Assembly: GCA_002721875.1 (NCBI GenBank)
Contig: PBLU01000014.1
Location: 15,520 to 41,601 of the forward strand
From: Chloroflexota bacterium
Lineage (GTDB): Bacteria > Chloroflexota > Dehalococcoidia > UBA1151 > TMED-70
DNA length: 26,082 nt
Reading direction: 5' to 3'
Shown: positions 14,435-23,148 of the stretch, piece after piece
Layout: every line of letters begins with the position of its first letter
Numbering within the stretch: the first letter of the stretch is position 1
Translations under genes and position numbers: made by a program
The notes under the pieces: model-generated
Told to the model about the DNA's origin: nothing
Database searches by the model: none
What the model saw: only the letters and a program-made list of their open reading frames with translations

Positions 14435-15837
14435 TCTGCACAACCTATACATGTAATGGGTTCGTTTAGTATCCCACTCAAGTAATCATCGACATCACTT
14501 TCATCTAATGCAGCAAAAGCACTGGACTTATCTTGTGTATCACCCATTACTTGTAGGGAATAATATAAAGATGTTTGGGGGCTGTCCAGCCACTCTTCAA
14601 TGAACGCATTGTCATAGGTTACTACATCACTCCAAGAGTTGAATGAGTATCCGTGAAGAAGTCCCGTTTTATTGAGCATTGTCATTATGCCGTCTGCTAC
14701 ACGCTTGTATGCGTCCCAGCCAACTTCCGAGGCGATCTCAACTTCGCCATAATCATAAGATGTAACTCCAAATGTACCGCTGTCACGGTCAACACTTCGA
14801 GCTATTGGTGGAGCAATCTCAGGACAGGATGTATACCCATCGAGATCTTTGGTGTTATAACTACATGATGCAGTTGGAGCTATAGCAAATGCTCTCTCCA
14901 TACCATACTCACGAGCTATATCAGCTGCTGCTAGTATTCCACGCTTCATTGCAAATGCAATCTTAAGAGAATTTTCTGGTAAGGAAGTGTCATTTTCTGA
15001 TGTTTCCAAACCATAATTAACTCTATCTAATGCTTCACCAAACTCTGCATAAGTTACCTTGTAACGTCTGAGGAGGTTGGCAAGACCGAGCACTCCAAGC
15101 CCCACTTGTCTGTCATTTTCTGGGGCAAGGTACTCTCCAGATTCTCCAACGCCTGTCCTGCTATGGAGATCACACAACTCGGACATACCTGTAGTGAAAC
15201 CCTCTTGTATGTTGCTGATTGTACAGGCACTGAGAGCGACATGTTGTAACAAGCACGTTCCACGTGAGGGCAACATAACCTCAAGGCATACGTTCCCGTA
15301 GAGTCTTTTTCCATATTGATACTTAATTTTGTTTAACCAAATGTCACCCGACTTTATGCCGTGTAACAATGCTTCTTTGTGAGGTGTGTTCTTCCACATC
15401 TCTGGAGTTAAATCTACACAACGCTTAACCCAAGCTAATTCTTCTCTTGGTGTTGTAATGTATTCTAGGATGTCGTCATGATCTAAGTCAAGATGCAAAA
15501 CGCAAGCTCCATTTTTGTATACTCCCCCACGCCTTAGCGTTTCATTAAGGGCAGAATATACTTTACCAAATGATACAGGGCCACTAGCGACTAATCCTTT
15601 TTCATTGGTATGACCATTAGGTCTAATCTTAGAGAGGTGTACTGCTACACCTGCTCCGAATCGTAGAGCATGACTGACAAAACGCCAGCTTGCTTCTATT
15701 CCATTCTCACCCTCTATGCTATCTTCAACTACAAATACTGTGCAGCTGACAGGTAAACGTCCTTCTGGTTCTTTAATCCACTGTTGGATTCTACCAGTTC
15801 TAGCTACCAAAGGGTGTGGAAACAAATCATTCAACAT
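14431..15837 (-). CDS. nrdA: Ribonucleotide reductase class I alpha (catalytic) subunit, compact
   Basis: 468 aa, against ~760 for E. coli NrdA; the N-terminal ATP-cone region is absent. It reduces ribonucleotides to deoxyribonucleotides for phage DNA synthesis. All catalytic elements are visible: redox Cys C32 (PVSCTVF), radical Cys and Glu in NVCLEVMLP (C184, E186), second redox Cys C205 (SACTISN), the radical-transfer tyrosine pair Y425-Y426 (SLYYSLQ), and the C-terminal electron-relay cysteines C463 and C466 (TCIGC). The tyrosine pair and the adjacent nrdB show it is class I, although such phage proteins have been annotated as class II. No ATP cone implies no dATP feedback at that site, an advantage in a phage-infected cell. 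Starts two bases after the exonuclease stop. Confidence 0.93.
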   Translation of the reverse strand: MLNDLFPHPLVARTGRIQQWIKEPEGRLPVSCTVFVVEDSIEGENGIEASWRFVSHALRFGAGVAVHLSKIRPNGHTNEKGLVASGPVSFGKVYSALNETLRRGGVYKNGACVLHLDLDHDDILEYITTPREELAWVKRCVDLTPEMWKNTPHKEALLHGIKSGDIWLNKIKYQYGKRLYGNVCLEVMLPSRGTCLLQHVALSACTISNIQEGFTTGMSELCDLHSRTGVGESGEYLAPENDRQVGLGVLGLANLLRRYKVTYAEFGEALDRVNYGLETSENDTSLPENSLKIAFAMKRGILAAADIAREYGMERAFAIAPTASCSYNTKDLDGYTSCPEIAPPIARSVDRDSGTFGVTSYDYGEVEIASEVGWDAYKRVADGIMTMLNKTGLLHGYSFNSWSDVVTYDNAFIEEWLDSPQTSLYYSLQVMGDTQDKSSAFAALDESDVDDYLSGILNEPITCIGCAE

Positions 15838-15839
15838 AA

Positions 15840-16559
15840 TTAATTAGGAGTCCATAAAATAGGTTGGTTACGGTCGTGGTCGTAGTCTTCATTACGTAAG
15901 ATCTTGGCTAGACGTGCGTTGAGCAAAGCGTCATCGTCTGATAACCCTCTATCTCTATAGGCTTTACACACTGCCTCCCACTTGTTTTCATTTTTGTTTA
16001 GTAATTCTGTGGCTCGCTTGACTCCTATTCCAGGGCAACCAGAGTACCCATCTGTTGGGTCTCCACTTAAGCTCTGTATTAGATGCCATCTGTCACCATC
16101 GTCTTTAGTTATCTCTGTAACATCATCAGTAAGATTCCATAGCGTACTAGGTATCTGTCTCATGTCCTTGTCTGGACTGACAATAATGTTACTGGGATCT
16201 GCAAAGCGGGTTGCTTCAATACCTATGGTATCGTCAGCTTCTAACCCTTCAATTAATTTAAAGTTGTGGTTTTCTCTACAGTAATTTACTAAACGTTTGT
16301 AGCCAAGGGGCTTACGTTTCATTCGATGCCCCTTATAATCGGGGTAAATTTTCTTTCTAAAATTTTTAGTGCTTGAAAAGTATAGTATGAAGTTGTCTTC
16401 CATCATAGCTTTAGTCACTTTATTTAATTCATTATGAAATACTTTCAGAACTTCACTGAATTGTGATTGAGCAATAATGACATCTTCTCCAAAGTCTATA
16501 CCTATCTCACAAGCTTGAGCAGCTTTGTAAGCAAGGAAATCAGAGTCAATTAATAGCAT
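15840..16559 (-). CDS. 5'-3' exonuclease, T7 gp6-like
   Basis: 239 aa (T7 gp6: 300). Degrades host DNA and removes RNA primers. Seen: N-terminal MLLIDSDFLAYKAAQ with the first metal Asp, the YPDYKGHRMKRK basic arch element, GLEADDTIGIEATR and VSPDKDMRQIP acidic motifs, and a helix-three-turn-helix SGCPGIGVKRATELL. These are the FEN/T5-exonuclease family features in order. The ATG overlaps the DNA polymerase stop as TAATG and nrdA follows after two bases. Confidence 0.93.
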   Translation of the reverse strand: MLLIDSDFLAYKAAQACEIGIDFGEDVIIAQSQFSEVLKVFHNELNKVTKAMMEDNFILYFSSTKNFRKKIYPDYKGHRMKRKPLGYKRLVNYCRENHNFKLIEGLEADDTIGIEATRFADPSNIIVSPDKDMRQIPSTLWNLTDDVTEITKDDGDRWHLIQSLSGDPTDGYSGCPGIGVKRATELLNKNENKWEAVCKAYRDRGLSDDDALLNARLAKILRNEDYDHDRNQPILWTPN

Positions 16560-17821
16560 TAGTGTACCTGTGCCCAGTTATCACCGATTTGTGCATCGGC
16601 TTCAATGGGTAATCGTATGTTGTAATACTCACCAGCTTGTAATGCAGATAGTTTGCAAACGTCAGCAATAAACTGTGCATTTGGAACTGGAGCTCCTAAC
16701 ACTTGTTCGTCATGTACAAAAGCATAACGTTCATGTACAGTTTGACCAATGTTTTGGTGTGTTAGTAATAACCAACGCTTTGCGATGACTGCTGCCGATG
16801 CCTGTAAAAGGCAGTTTAATGCTTTGTGTTCTTTGTCCACAATGATTTGACGTTTGTCGATAGCACGTATACTACCTCCACCAGCAACTCTTTTAGTATC
16901 TTCGACAAGCTTTTCAAGACCTGGAATAGCATCCATATAAGCTCTCCTAATCTCTGCCCCTTTCTTCTTCGCAGCTTCGAGGGGTAGCATGTTGTCGTAA
17001 GATAATCCAAGTTTCTGGTTGCCCCCTCCATACAAGAAACAATACGTAATTGTCTTAACTTGTCTGCGAGAGATTCCAATTTTATCTGCATTGACTTGAT
17101 GAATGTCTTGTTCAAGTAATATCTTTGCATACTGTCCACCGTCATATCTATGAAGGTAGTGTGCAAATAATCTCAACTCGATACCAGCTAGATCACTGTC
17201 AATAAGTTTCCAGTCTGGTTTGGTAATAAATAATTCACGACAATCCTTGTCCGAACTTACTTGTGCAAGATTCGGGTGTGAATGTGCCATTCGATGAGTT
17301 ACCGCACCGATAAAGCAAGAGTGGTGAAGTCTGCCATCCTTGACTAGCTTCAACCAAGCATTAGATCCTTGGGATACCATTCCTAGTTTCTTTTGTGTGA
17401 CCAAAATTTCTAAAAATACCAATGCCTCTTCTGTTCCTATTTCTTTGAGAACTGTCTCATCAATCACTGCTTTACCAGTGGGTGTGAGTTTAGTAGGCTT
17501 CCAACCTTGAAAGGTTTTAAACCACCAAGCTATGTGTTCTCGACTGCTAGGATTAAAGTCCTTTAACCTTTGCATTTCTGCTCCAGCAAAGTAACCTTGT
17601 TTCTTGTTATCTCTTTTTGGAGTAAACAAGTTGTGTGGTACATAATGACAAACGGTTTCAGCTTGTTTTCTAAGCTGTTCTAACCTTGTCAGTAGTGCGT
17701 TCTCCAGCTCTTGTGCCTTTTCTACATTGAATGGCCAGCCTGTGGTCTTCTGTTGAGCCATTAGCTGTGCTGTATCATGTTCTAGGACAATGCTTGGATG
17801 GATTTTTGAAAATGTGTCCAT
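16559..17821 (-). CDS. DNA polymerase, polymerase part (T7 gp5-like family A), separate frame from exonuclease part
   Basis: 420 aa. Seen: linker/thumb start TAQLMAQQKTTGWPFNVEKA, matching T7 'AAWLLAKQERNGFPFDTKA'; motif A LIDSDLAGIELRLFAHY with D210 and E215; motif B RRQVKTITYCFLYGGG with K256 and Y260; motif C AFVHDEQVLG with H370, D371, E372. Tyr at the position equal to E. coli Phe762 is the T7-type residue. The start ATG at 17821 lies inside the last 40 bases of the exonuclease frame, without a Shine-Dalgarno. The two frames differ by -1. Whether this is a genuine two-subunit enzyme, a programmed frameshift or a sequence error is unresolved; each domain is intact. Confidence 0.9.
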   Translation of the reverse strand: MDTFSKIHPSIVLEHDTAQLMAQQKTTGWPFNVEKAQELENALLTRLEQLRKQAETVCHYVPHNLFTPKRDNKKQGYFAGAEMQRLKDFNPSSREHIAWWFKTFQGWKPTKLTPTGKAVIDETVLKEIGTEEALVFLEILVTQKKLGMVSQGSNAWLKLVKDGRLHHSCFIGAVTHRMAHSHPNLAQVSSDKDCRELFITKPDWKLIDSDLAGIELRLFAHYLHRYDGGQYAKILLEQDIHQVNADKIGISRRQVKTITYCFLYGGGNQKLGLSYDNMLPLEAAKKKGAEIRRAYMDAIPGLEKLVEDTKRVAGGGSIRAIDKRQIIVDKEHKALNCLLQASAAVIAKRWLLLTHQNIGQTVHERYAFVHDEQVLGAPVPNAQFIADVCKLSALQAGEYYNIRLPIEADAQIGDNWAQVH

Positions 17822-18342
17822 AGTTTAACAAGTATAGCAACATCTTTTTTACAGTAGTCTTGCATTTCTGGAGACCATTCTTGCCAATCAGTAGTCTTAC
17901 CAAAACCATCTTTGAAACATCTTAACCTGTAACCATAAGCTTCTAAGCTATGAGAACCGTAGAGACGTGCTGGCATCATAGTCCATTTACGTCTAAGATC
18001 TATCTCTAATAGGTTTGGGTGAAAGTATCTACTGAGGATAAGTGTGTCCCAGTGTCTAGCTCTACCCTTAAAAAAGCTGAAATGCTTTTGGATTTGCGGG
18101 ACATCAAACATGATGCCATTGTGTGAGATAATGTTAGTAGCGACCTCAAGGTCATTAACTCCATTAACTACACTATAATTTGGAGTAGCTTGATCGTTGT
18201 ACTCAGTGACTAGACCTGTGTCTATGTCTTGGGTAACGATACAGTGGATACAACTGGAGTCGATTCCATCTGTCTCAATATCAAAAGCTAAGTTAACATC
18301 ACCCGAAGTCTGTGGTCGGGTCGAAGTCGGGCGTAACTTCAT
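17782..18342 (-). CDS. DNA polymerase, 3'-5' exonuclease part (T7 gp5 N-terminal-like)
   Basis: 186 aa from ATG 18342; ATG 18372 would add ten residues and deepen the overlap with the helicase gene. Seen: Exo I NLAFDIETDG (D21, E23), Exo II region IISHNGIMFDVPQI, DTLILSRYFHPNL, GSHSLEAYGYRL and Exo III MQDYCKKDVAILVKLW. These match T7 gp5 'IVSDIEAN', 'VFHNGHKYDVP', 'DTLVLSRLIHSNL', 'GSHALEAWGYRL' and 'MDYNVQDVVVTKALL' in order, so the proofreading domain is complete. The frame ends in WTHFQKSIQALS, just where the polymerase frame takes over with HF-SKIHPSIVLEHD-like continuity. Confidence 0.88.
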   Translation of the reverse strand: MKLRPTSTRPQTSGDVNLAFDIETDGIDSSCIHCIVTQDIDTGLVTEYNDQATPNYSVVNGVNDLEVATNIISHNGIMFDVPQIQKHFSFFKGRARHWDTLILSRYFHPNLLEIDLRRKWTMMPARLYGSHSLEAYGYRLRCFKDGFGKTTDWQEWSPEMQDYCKKDVAILVKLWTHFQKSIQALS

Positions 18343-19897
18343 GTTCTGTAAAGGTGCATGTTCGTAGGTCATAGATCAGTTCGTTAGCAACACCAACCTC
18401 TCCACTGTGTCTATTTTTTAGAACACGGACGGTGGTGCTGTTCTGTTTTTCAGGGCTTTGTTGGTCACGTTCAAGGGCAATAACTGTATCAGATAACTGT
18501 GCAATAGCAGCAGACCCTCTTAATTGTCCTAGTGTTACACGTGCTCCTTCCTCATGGTTTTGATCTGACTGTGTACGTCTAAGATGTGATACAAGAAACA
18601 ATGTTATACCTGTACGTTCAACAAGTGAGCGTAGCTTGGTCATTGTAACGTCAATCATACGTCTCTCATCTCCCTCTAATCCACTCAATAAAATACTGAG
18701 GTGATCCAAAAAGATAACACGACATTCCAATCCACAGGCAAGGTATTCGATCCTACTGTAAATTGTGTCAGGGTCATAACTGCCAAAGCCATCGAACAGG
18801 AAAAGATGCCAATTAGCAATAGTACTGTTGTAGGCGTATTCGAGTTCTGTTCGTTCATATTCCTCTAAATGATAAGGTCTGCCTAGCTGTGCGGACATCA
18901 ATCCGAGAGCCGTCCTACGGTTAGATTCTTCAAGTGCCAAGTAACCGACCCTTTCTTGTCGGTTGAGAAGATGACCTGCAAGAACCCTACAGAAGCTGGA
19001 TTTTCCTGTACCAGATCCTGAAGTAATAGTGACAAGTTCTCCGTACCGTATGCCGTGCAACTTTGACTGTAATCCGTGAAATGGGTACTCATGGTCAGCG
19101 GGTGGGGTAGGGGTGGTTAGTATTTCGAGTAATGATTTAGCGTCAACGATACCGTCTGGTCTGTATGTTTTTGCATCCCAGATAGCTCTCCTTACCGCTT
19201 CATTATCTCCTGCTTGTAGTGCCTCAGAAGCATCTTTGTACTTCTCAAGCCTAGCAATTTTAGCTTTTCCAGGGGGTAGCAGTTCTGCACATTCTTGTGC
19301 TGCCTGTCTACCTGCCTCATCATTATCAAAGAATAATACAACCTCTTCATAGCCTTGAAGTAGATCTAACACCCTTTGTAATGATTTCTTTGCAGCCTTA
19401 GCTCCATTTGGTATGGATACATGAGGCCATTTGGGTTGTGCTTCCCATCCAGAGGCTGCATCCAACTCACCTTCATATATAGTGAGTCGAGTGCCTTTAT
19501 CTGGGAATAAATTTTGCCCAAAAAGTTGATGGTCAGTGTTATTACCTTCCATCCAGAAGTCTTTGTCCTTAGTTTTAACCTTAGCAGCACATACTTGACC
19601 AGTTTTAGTTAAATAGTGCATACGTAGGGTATCACCGTCCTTATGGATGCGATACTTTCGACAGGTCTCTTCTGATAGACCTCGTTTCTTTAGTCTGACA
19701 GGAGTTCCTTTAAGCATAGCTGTTTTGGTTTGTCTGCCACTATCGTCACTTGGCTCCCCGCTACTAAAATGGTTACATACAAAACAATAAGTATGTCCAT
19801 CATCGTATACGGAATTACCGTCTGACGAACCGCAATGGTCACAGCTTGTGTGATATAGGAATGTTGATTCATCTGAGCCAGTCAACTGGGATTGCAT
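18299..19897 (-). CDS. Primase-helicase, T7 gp4-like
   Basis: 532 aa from ATG 19897 (a GTG at 19906 would add three residues). Synthesises primers and unwinds DNA at the fork as a hexamer. Seen: zinc ribbon C19, C22, C38, C41 in CDHCGSSDGN...YCFVCNHF, as in T7 gp4A; TOPRIM primase residues E142 (IYEGELDAASG) and D191, D193 (LFFDNDEAGRQ); helicase Walker A GSGTGKS at 294-300; Walker B RVIFLDHLSILLSG; VSHLRRTQ and QLRGSAAIAQLSD motifs of DnaB-type helicases. C-terminus is acidic and ends in PTTDFG, as expected for a tail that binds the polymerase. Overlaps endonuclease I upstream and the polymerase exonuclease part downstream. Confidence 0.96.
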   Translation of the reverse strand: MQSQLTGSDESTFLYHTSCDHCGSSDGNSVYDDGHTYCFVCNHFSSGEPSDDSGRQTKTAMLKGTPVRLKKRGLSEETCRKYRIHKDGDTLRMHYLTKTGQVCAAKVKTKDKDFWMEGNNTDHQLFGQNLFPDKGTRLTIYEGELDAASGWEAQPKWPHVSIPNGAKAAKKSLQRVLDLLQGYEEVVLFFDNDEAGRQAAQECAELLPPGKAKIARLEKYKDASEALQAGDNEAVRRAIWDAKTYRPDGIVDAKSLLEILTTPTPPADHEYPFHGLQSKLHGIRYGELVTITSGSGTGKSSFCRVLAGHLLNRQERVGYLALEESNRRTALGLMSAQLGRPYHLEEYERTELEYAYNSTIANWHLFLFDGFGSYDPDTIYSRIEYLACGLECRVIFLDHLSILLSGLEGDERRMIDVTMTKLRSLVERTGITLFLVSHLRRTQSDQNHEEGARVTLGQLRGSAAIAQLSDTVIALERDQQSPEKQNSTTVRVLKNRHSGEVGVANELIYDLRTCTFTEHEVTPDFDPTTDFG

Positions 19898-20213
19898 AAT
19901 AAGCACACCAAGGAAAACCGTTCTTTTCTGCCCATTTTGCGTATGTAGTTTTAGAACGTTTGGATATTTTATTGTTAGGTGATTGAAATATAATACGAAT
20001 GTCTAAGTCTGGATGAGATTCTTTTACAGCTTTCATCTTACGTCTCTGTTCTGGTGGGAAGTAACCCTTTGCTTCGAGGTATATGTCCCCAACTTTGAAG
20101 TCGGGGATATAGTTTGCCTCGATAAGATAAGGTAGTTTTTCAGATTCATACTGATAAGGTACTGCCAACTGATCTAACAAGTCAGCAACTTGTTCTTCTA
20201 AATGACTACGCAT
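19869..20213 (-). CDS. Endonuclease I (Holliday junction resolvase), T7 gp3-like
   Basis: 114 aa (T7 gp3: 149). Cuts branched DNA and helps break down host DNA. Catalytic residues match T7: E6 (HLEEQV), D38 (IPDF), E47 and K49 (YLEAKG), plus the following DIRIIFQSPNNKI and the KNGFPW segment. The T7-specific basic N- and C-terminal extensions are missing. The ATG overlaps the ssb stop as TAATG. Confidence 0.94.
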   Translation of the reverse strand: MRSHLEEQVADLLDQLAVPYQYESEKLPYLIEANYIPDFKVGDIYLEAKGYFPPEQRRKMKAVKESHPDLDIRIIFQSPNNKISKRSKTTYAKWAEKNGFPWCAYYAIPVDWLR

Positions 20214-20797
20214 TAGAAGTCGTCATCCTCAACAGAGCTAGGAGTACCAACTGCTTCAACGTTAGGGTCTTCAACCTTGAATCCCTGTGTCTTACCAAAC
20301 AAGTCAGCTGCTTGATCTGCTGTCATGTCACCATTATCAACAACACCAGCTCCACTGTTAAGACTAACAAGTTGAACTGCCTTTAGTTTTAATGATGTAC
20401 CAATATCACCTGTTGGTAATACGTATGGCTTTTGAAAGAAAGCTAGCTTAACTTTACTACCGCTATAAATTGGTGTATCTGTATCCTTGATTGCTGTACC
20501 TTCTGTATCAACAATAACAGGAATAAGTTTGTCTCCATCTCTCCAGCTAAAACGAATGTGATAAGCACCCTGCTGGTTGTCTAACTCCTCCCAAGGCTCT
20601 GGTTTGACTGTTACTCTCTTGGGATTCTTACTCTTGCTTCTAGCCCATTCTAGAGCTGATTCACGTTCTTCTTCTAACTTAGTTATTAAGTCACCTTTTA
20701 CAAGGGCAGATAACTTATATCCCCACTCCCCAGGCTTAAGTATAGCTTGAAAGCCATCAAGTGTTACGGGGTCGGGTGTGACGTAGGTGGTTGCCAT
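20213..20797 (-). CDS. Single-stranded DNA-binding protein, T7 gp2.5-like
   Basis: 194 aa (T7 gp2.5: 232). Coats ssDNA and contacts polymerase and helicase. Seen: a beta-rich OB-fold-type body with YSGSKVKLAFFQKPYVLPTG and TSLKLKAVQLVSL, which resemble the gp2.5 core, and an acidic C-terminal tail VEDDDF ending in Phe, the hallmark through which gp2.5-type proteins bind replisome partners. It starts two bases after the RNA polymerase stop. Confidence 0.92.
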   Translation of the reverse strand: MATTYVTPDPVTLDGFQAILKPGEWGYKLSALVKGDLITKLEEERESALEWARSKSKNPKRVTVKPEPWEELDNQQGAYHIRFSWRDGDKLIPVIVDTEGTAIKDTDTPIYSGSKVKLAFFQKPYVLPTGDIGTSLKLKAVQLVSLNSGAGVVDNGDMTADQAADLFGKTQGFKVEDPNVEAVGTPSSVEDDDF

Positions 20798-20799
20798 AA

Positions 20800-23148
20800 T
20801 TAACAGAAAAAATAGGTGGAATTTGAAACATCTTTGGGATTTAATGTTCCAACGATTGGTGGTGGTTCAGAGGCATTGATGGTCTCTGCAAACTTGGAGA
20901 GCCAATCTTCTTCGGAAAAGATATTGGCATAGGTTTCTCGCACAAGGCGATTGAGTGTTCCCATGTCTCCTGCTCTGCAAAGAACTGAGTCATGTATGAC
21001 TGTGAATGGTTCATTGAATTGATTAAAAGATCTGTGAAGGATCGAAGCATCGAATGAATGAATGTAATTAGGGGCAGTACTAGACTTATGCTTAGTAGGG
21101 CTAGGTGTAGTTTTACCCGTAGGTAATCTAATACTTGTCCTACCAAGTAATTGTAGTTCCATCCTCATTGTTTCAATGTCATCTCTTCTTTGATTAACTA
21201 TGAAACCAGATGGTGTGACCCATTCAACTGCAGTAGCACCATTTCTGATGTACTGTCCGACATGTTTCTTTATCCATCTCATCACTTGCATTGGCCCTGG
21301 AACTATAGTGTCCATACTGTTATAAACAGCATTGACGATCTGTGTTAGCTCATCCTTTGTAGGATCTATGCCTTCTTCAAGTAATGATTCACGTATGTAC
21401 TTGCGACTGCTATCTTTAGTAGCATTGTAAGGGATTGTCATAACTGTGCGTTTGCACACGGCACGAGTAATCCAATGGTGCATGTACGTTGGTAAGAACT
21501 CTTTAGCTTGTTCTGCCACCGCTTTGTATGCGTCACTAGGTTTGTTACTAGGGACAACATTTACTAACTCTGCTGTACTTCTGTCAGCTGCAAGACCTGC
21601 AAGTATCTGGAGTCCAGAACAGGTTGCATCGACTGCGACCATAAGACCAGTAGTTAACTTGTCTTTAGCTATACAACAGTGGTAGTACTCATGACAAGCA
21701 GCCATGAATTGCCAAGGTTCATCTACCTCTTCCCATGAAGACAAGTGTCTTACGGGGTCAGTAGCAACTTTGGTGATGAGTTCAGTATTTTTAGACACCC
21801 ATAAATGTCTGTCCTCTAGTGTTTCTTTGTCCAATCCGTAGGTTGTAGCTACTTGGAAAGATAACCATAGTTCTGCCTCATCTGTCACACTAGCCTCATC
21901 AGCAAATCTTAAGAGTGCTTTACCAAAGTCAGTATCTTGAGGTGTCAAGAAAGCTGGTATTGGGTATGCTCTACCTCTGTAGTCAAAAGACCAGCAAAGA
22001 TAAAAGACATCATCTTTAAATTTGTTAGCTGCTTCTAGCTGTGTGCGTGTTCTTACTGATCGTTTAAAGTTTATGCGATCAGCATTGTGAGATTCTGCCA
22101 TAGCTCGTCTCCAAGCTAGGTTACTCTCTGGGTTTGTATCAGCATCTGCAGGACGTGGGAGTTTAGTAGTAGGTGATATAGGTATAAACTTACCTATAAT
22201 TCTACCCTTCAACCTCATCTCTTCTGCTGTGTGCAGTACGTGCTGATTGACACAGTACCTCACGGCTTGTAACTTGTTTAAGAAGTTAATAGGCGTTTCT
22301 CCGTGTATTATGGTGGGGTTTCCTTTGCGGGTTAAATCATGACCTTTCATCATGGTATTTGTGAGGTATCCACCATAAATGATGTTACCTTCTTCATCAT
22401 AACCCCAATCATCTGGTACTACTAGCATAGGCCACGGTATACCAGAAAATAATTCAGCTGATTTGATTAGTTCAGTTCGCCTAGAATTGAATAAATCAGT
22501 AGGGATTACCCTATAATCGTAACGTTTACGGTGTGTCTTACGTTTGCTGATGGTAAACCATTGAGTGGTGTCCATTATAACTGTAAGAGCCCATCGTCCG
22601 AGGGATGTTTTAGCCTTGACGCTCCAAGGTGTCCATCGTATGTCACGTTGACCAAACTTTTGGCTGGCGATAATCTCTTTTTGTCGTGTACCACAGGCGT
22701 TGTGAAAGTATTTTTCACTGATGTAGTGCATCAATCCAGGGTACTCTGTCTTATACCATCTGAACTTACACTCAGATTCTAACGCAGATCCAATAGCAAC
22801 AAGAGTAGGAGTAATTAGATTGGCTCCTCTTTGTGTGCTAAATACTCTGTCAAATACAACTTTGAGTATGATGGTTGAGATTGCAAGGGGTTCTAAGTCA
22901 TCGAGGTATACAGCTATGTCTTTATAAAACTTACCAGCTTGACCTGTTTTAAGTTTATGTTTAGTCTGCTCAACCTTCTCCATTAGATAAGGTATAGCCT
23001 CTTTGATTGATGACACCCCGTACACGCTTGCGGAAGCGTAAGATTTGCCTTCTAGTTTCTCTAAAGAATCGTGAAGTCTCTGCCTCCCACAGCTGATTGC
23101 TTCTTGCTCTAGAAGAAACTGTCGGTGTAGGTTTGTATGCGTCACCAT
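20800..23148 (-). CDS. Single-subunit DNA-dependent RNA polymerase, T7 gp1-like
   Basis: 782 aa, shorter than T7 (883). Transcribes phage middle and late genes. Seen: catalytic D507 in VAVDATCSGLQ, K566 and Y574 in TRAVCKRTVMTIPYNA, and H719-D720 in TVIHDSVL, matching T7 D537, K631, Y639, H811-D812. SFDYRGRAYPIPAF corresponds to T7 'NMDWRGRVYAVSMF'. The N-terminal QFLLEQEAISCGRQRLHDSL lines up with T7 'QLALEHESYEMGEARFRKMF', supporting the ATG at 23148. The C-terminus ends in hydrophobic YFFC in place of the T7 FAFA foot. An 81-codon ORF overlaps the first 179 bases in another frame. No Shine-Dalgarno is seen at the start. Confidence 0.97.
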   Translation of the reverse strand: MVTHTNLHRQFLLEQEAISCGRQRLHDSLEKLEGKSYASASVYGVSSIKEAIPYLMEKVEQTKHKLKTGQAGKFYKDIAVYLDDLEPLAISTIILKVVFDRVFSTQRGANLITPTLVAIGSALESECKFRWYKTEYPGLMHYISEKYFHNACGTRQKEIIASQKFGQRDIRWTPWSVKAKTSLGRWALTVIMDTTQWFTISKRKTHRKRYDYRVIPTDLFNSRRTELIKSAELFSGIPWPMLVVPDDWGYDEEGNIIYGGYLTNTMMKGHDLTRKGNPTIIHGETPINFLNKLQAVRYCVNQHVLHTAEEMRLKGRIIGKFIPISPTTKLPRPADADTNPESNLAWRRAMAESHNADRINFKRSVRTRTQLEAANKFKDDVFYLCWSFDYRGRAYPIPAFLTPQDTDFGKALLRFADEASVTDEAELWLSFQVATTYGLDKETLEDRHLWVSKNTELITKVATDPVRHLSSWEEVDEPWQFMAACHEYYHCCIAKDKLTTGLMVAVDATCSGLQILAGLAADRSTAELVNVVPSNKPSDAYKAVAEQAKEFLPTYMHHWITRAVCKRTVMTIPYNATKDSSRKYIRESLLEEGIDPTKDELTQIVNAVYNSMDTIVPGPMQVMRWIKKHVGQYIRNGATAVEWVTPSGFIVNQRRDDIETMRMELQLLGRTSIRLPTGKTTPSPTKHKSSTAPNYIHSFDASILHRSFNQFNEPFTVIHDSVLCRAGDMGTLNRLVRETYANIFSEEDWLSKFAETINASEPPPIVGTLNPKDVSNSTYFFC

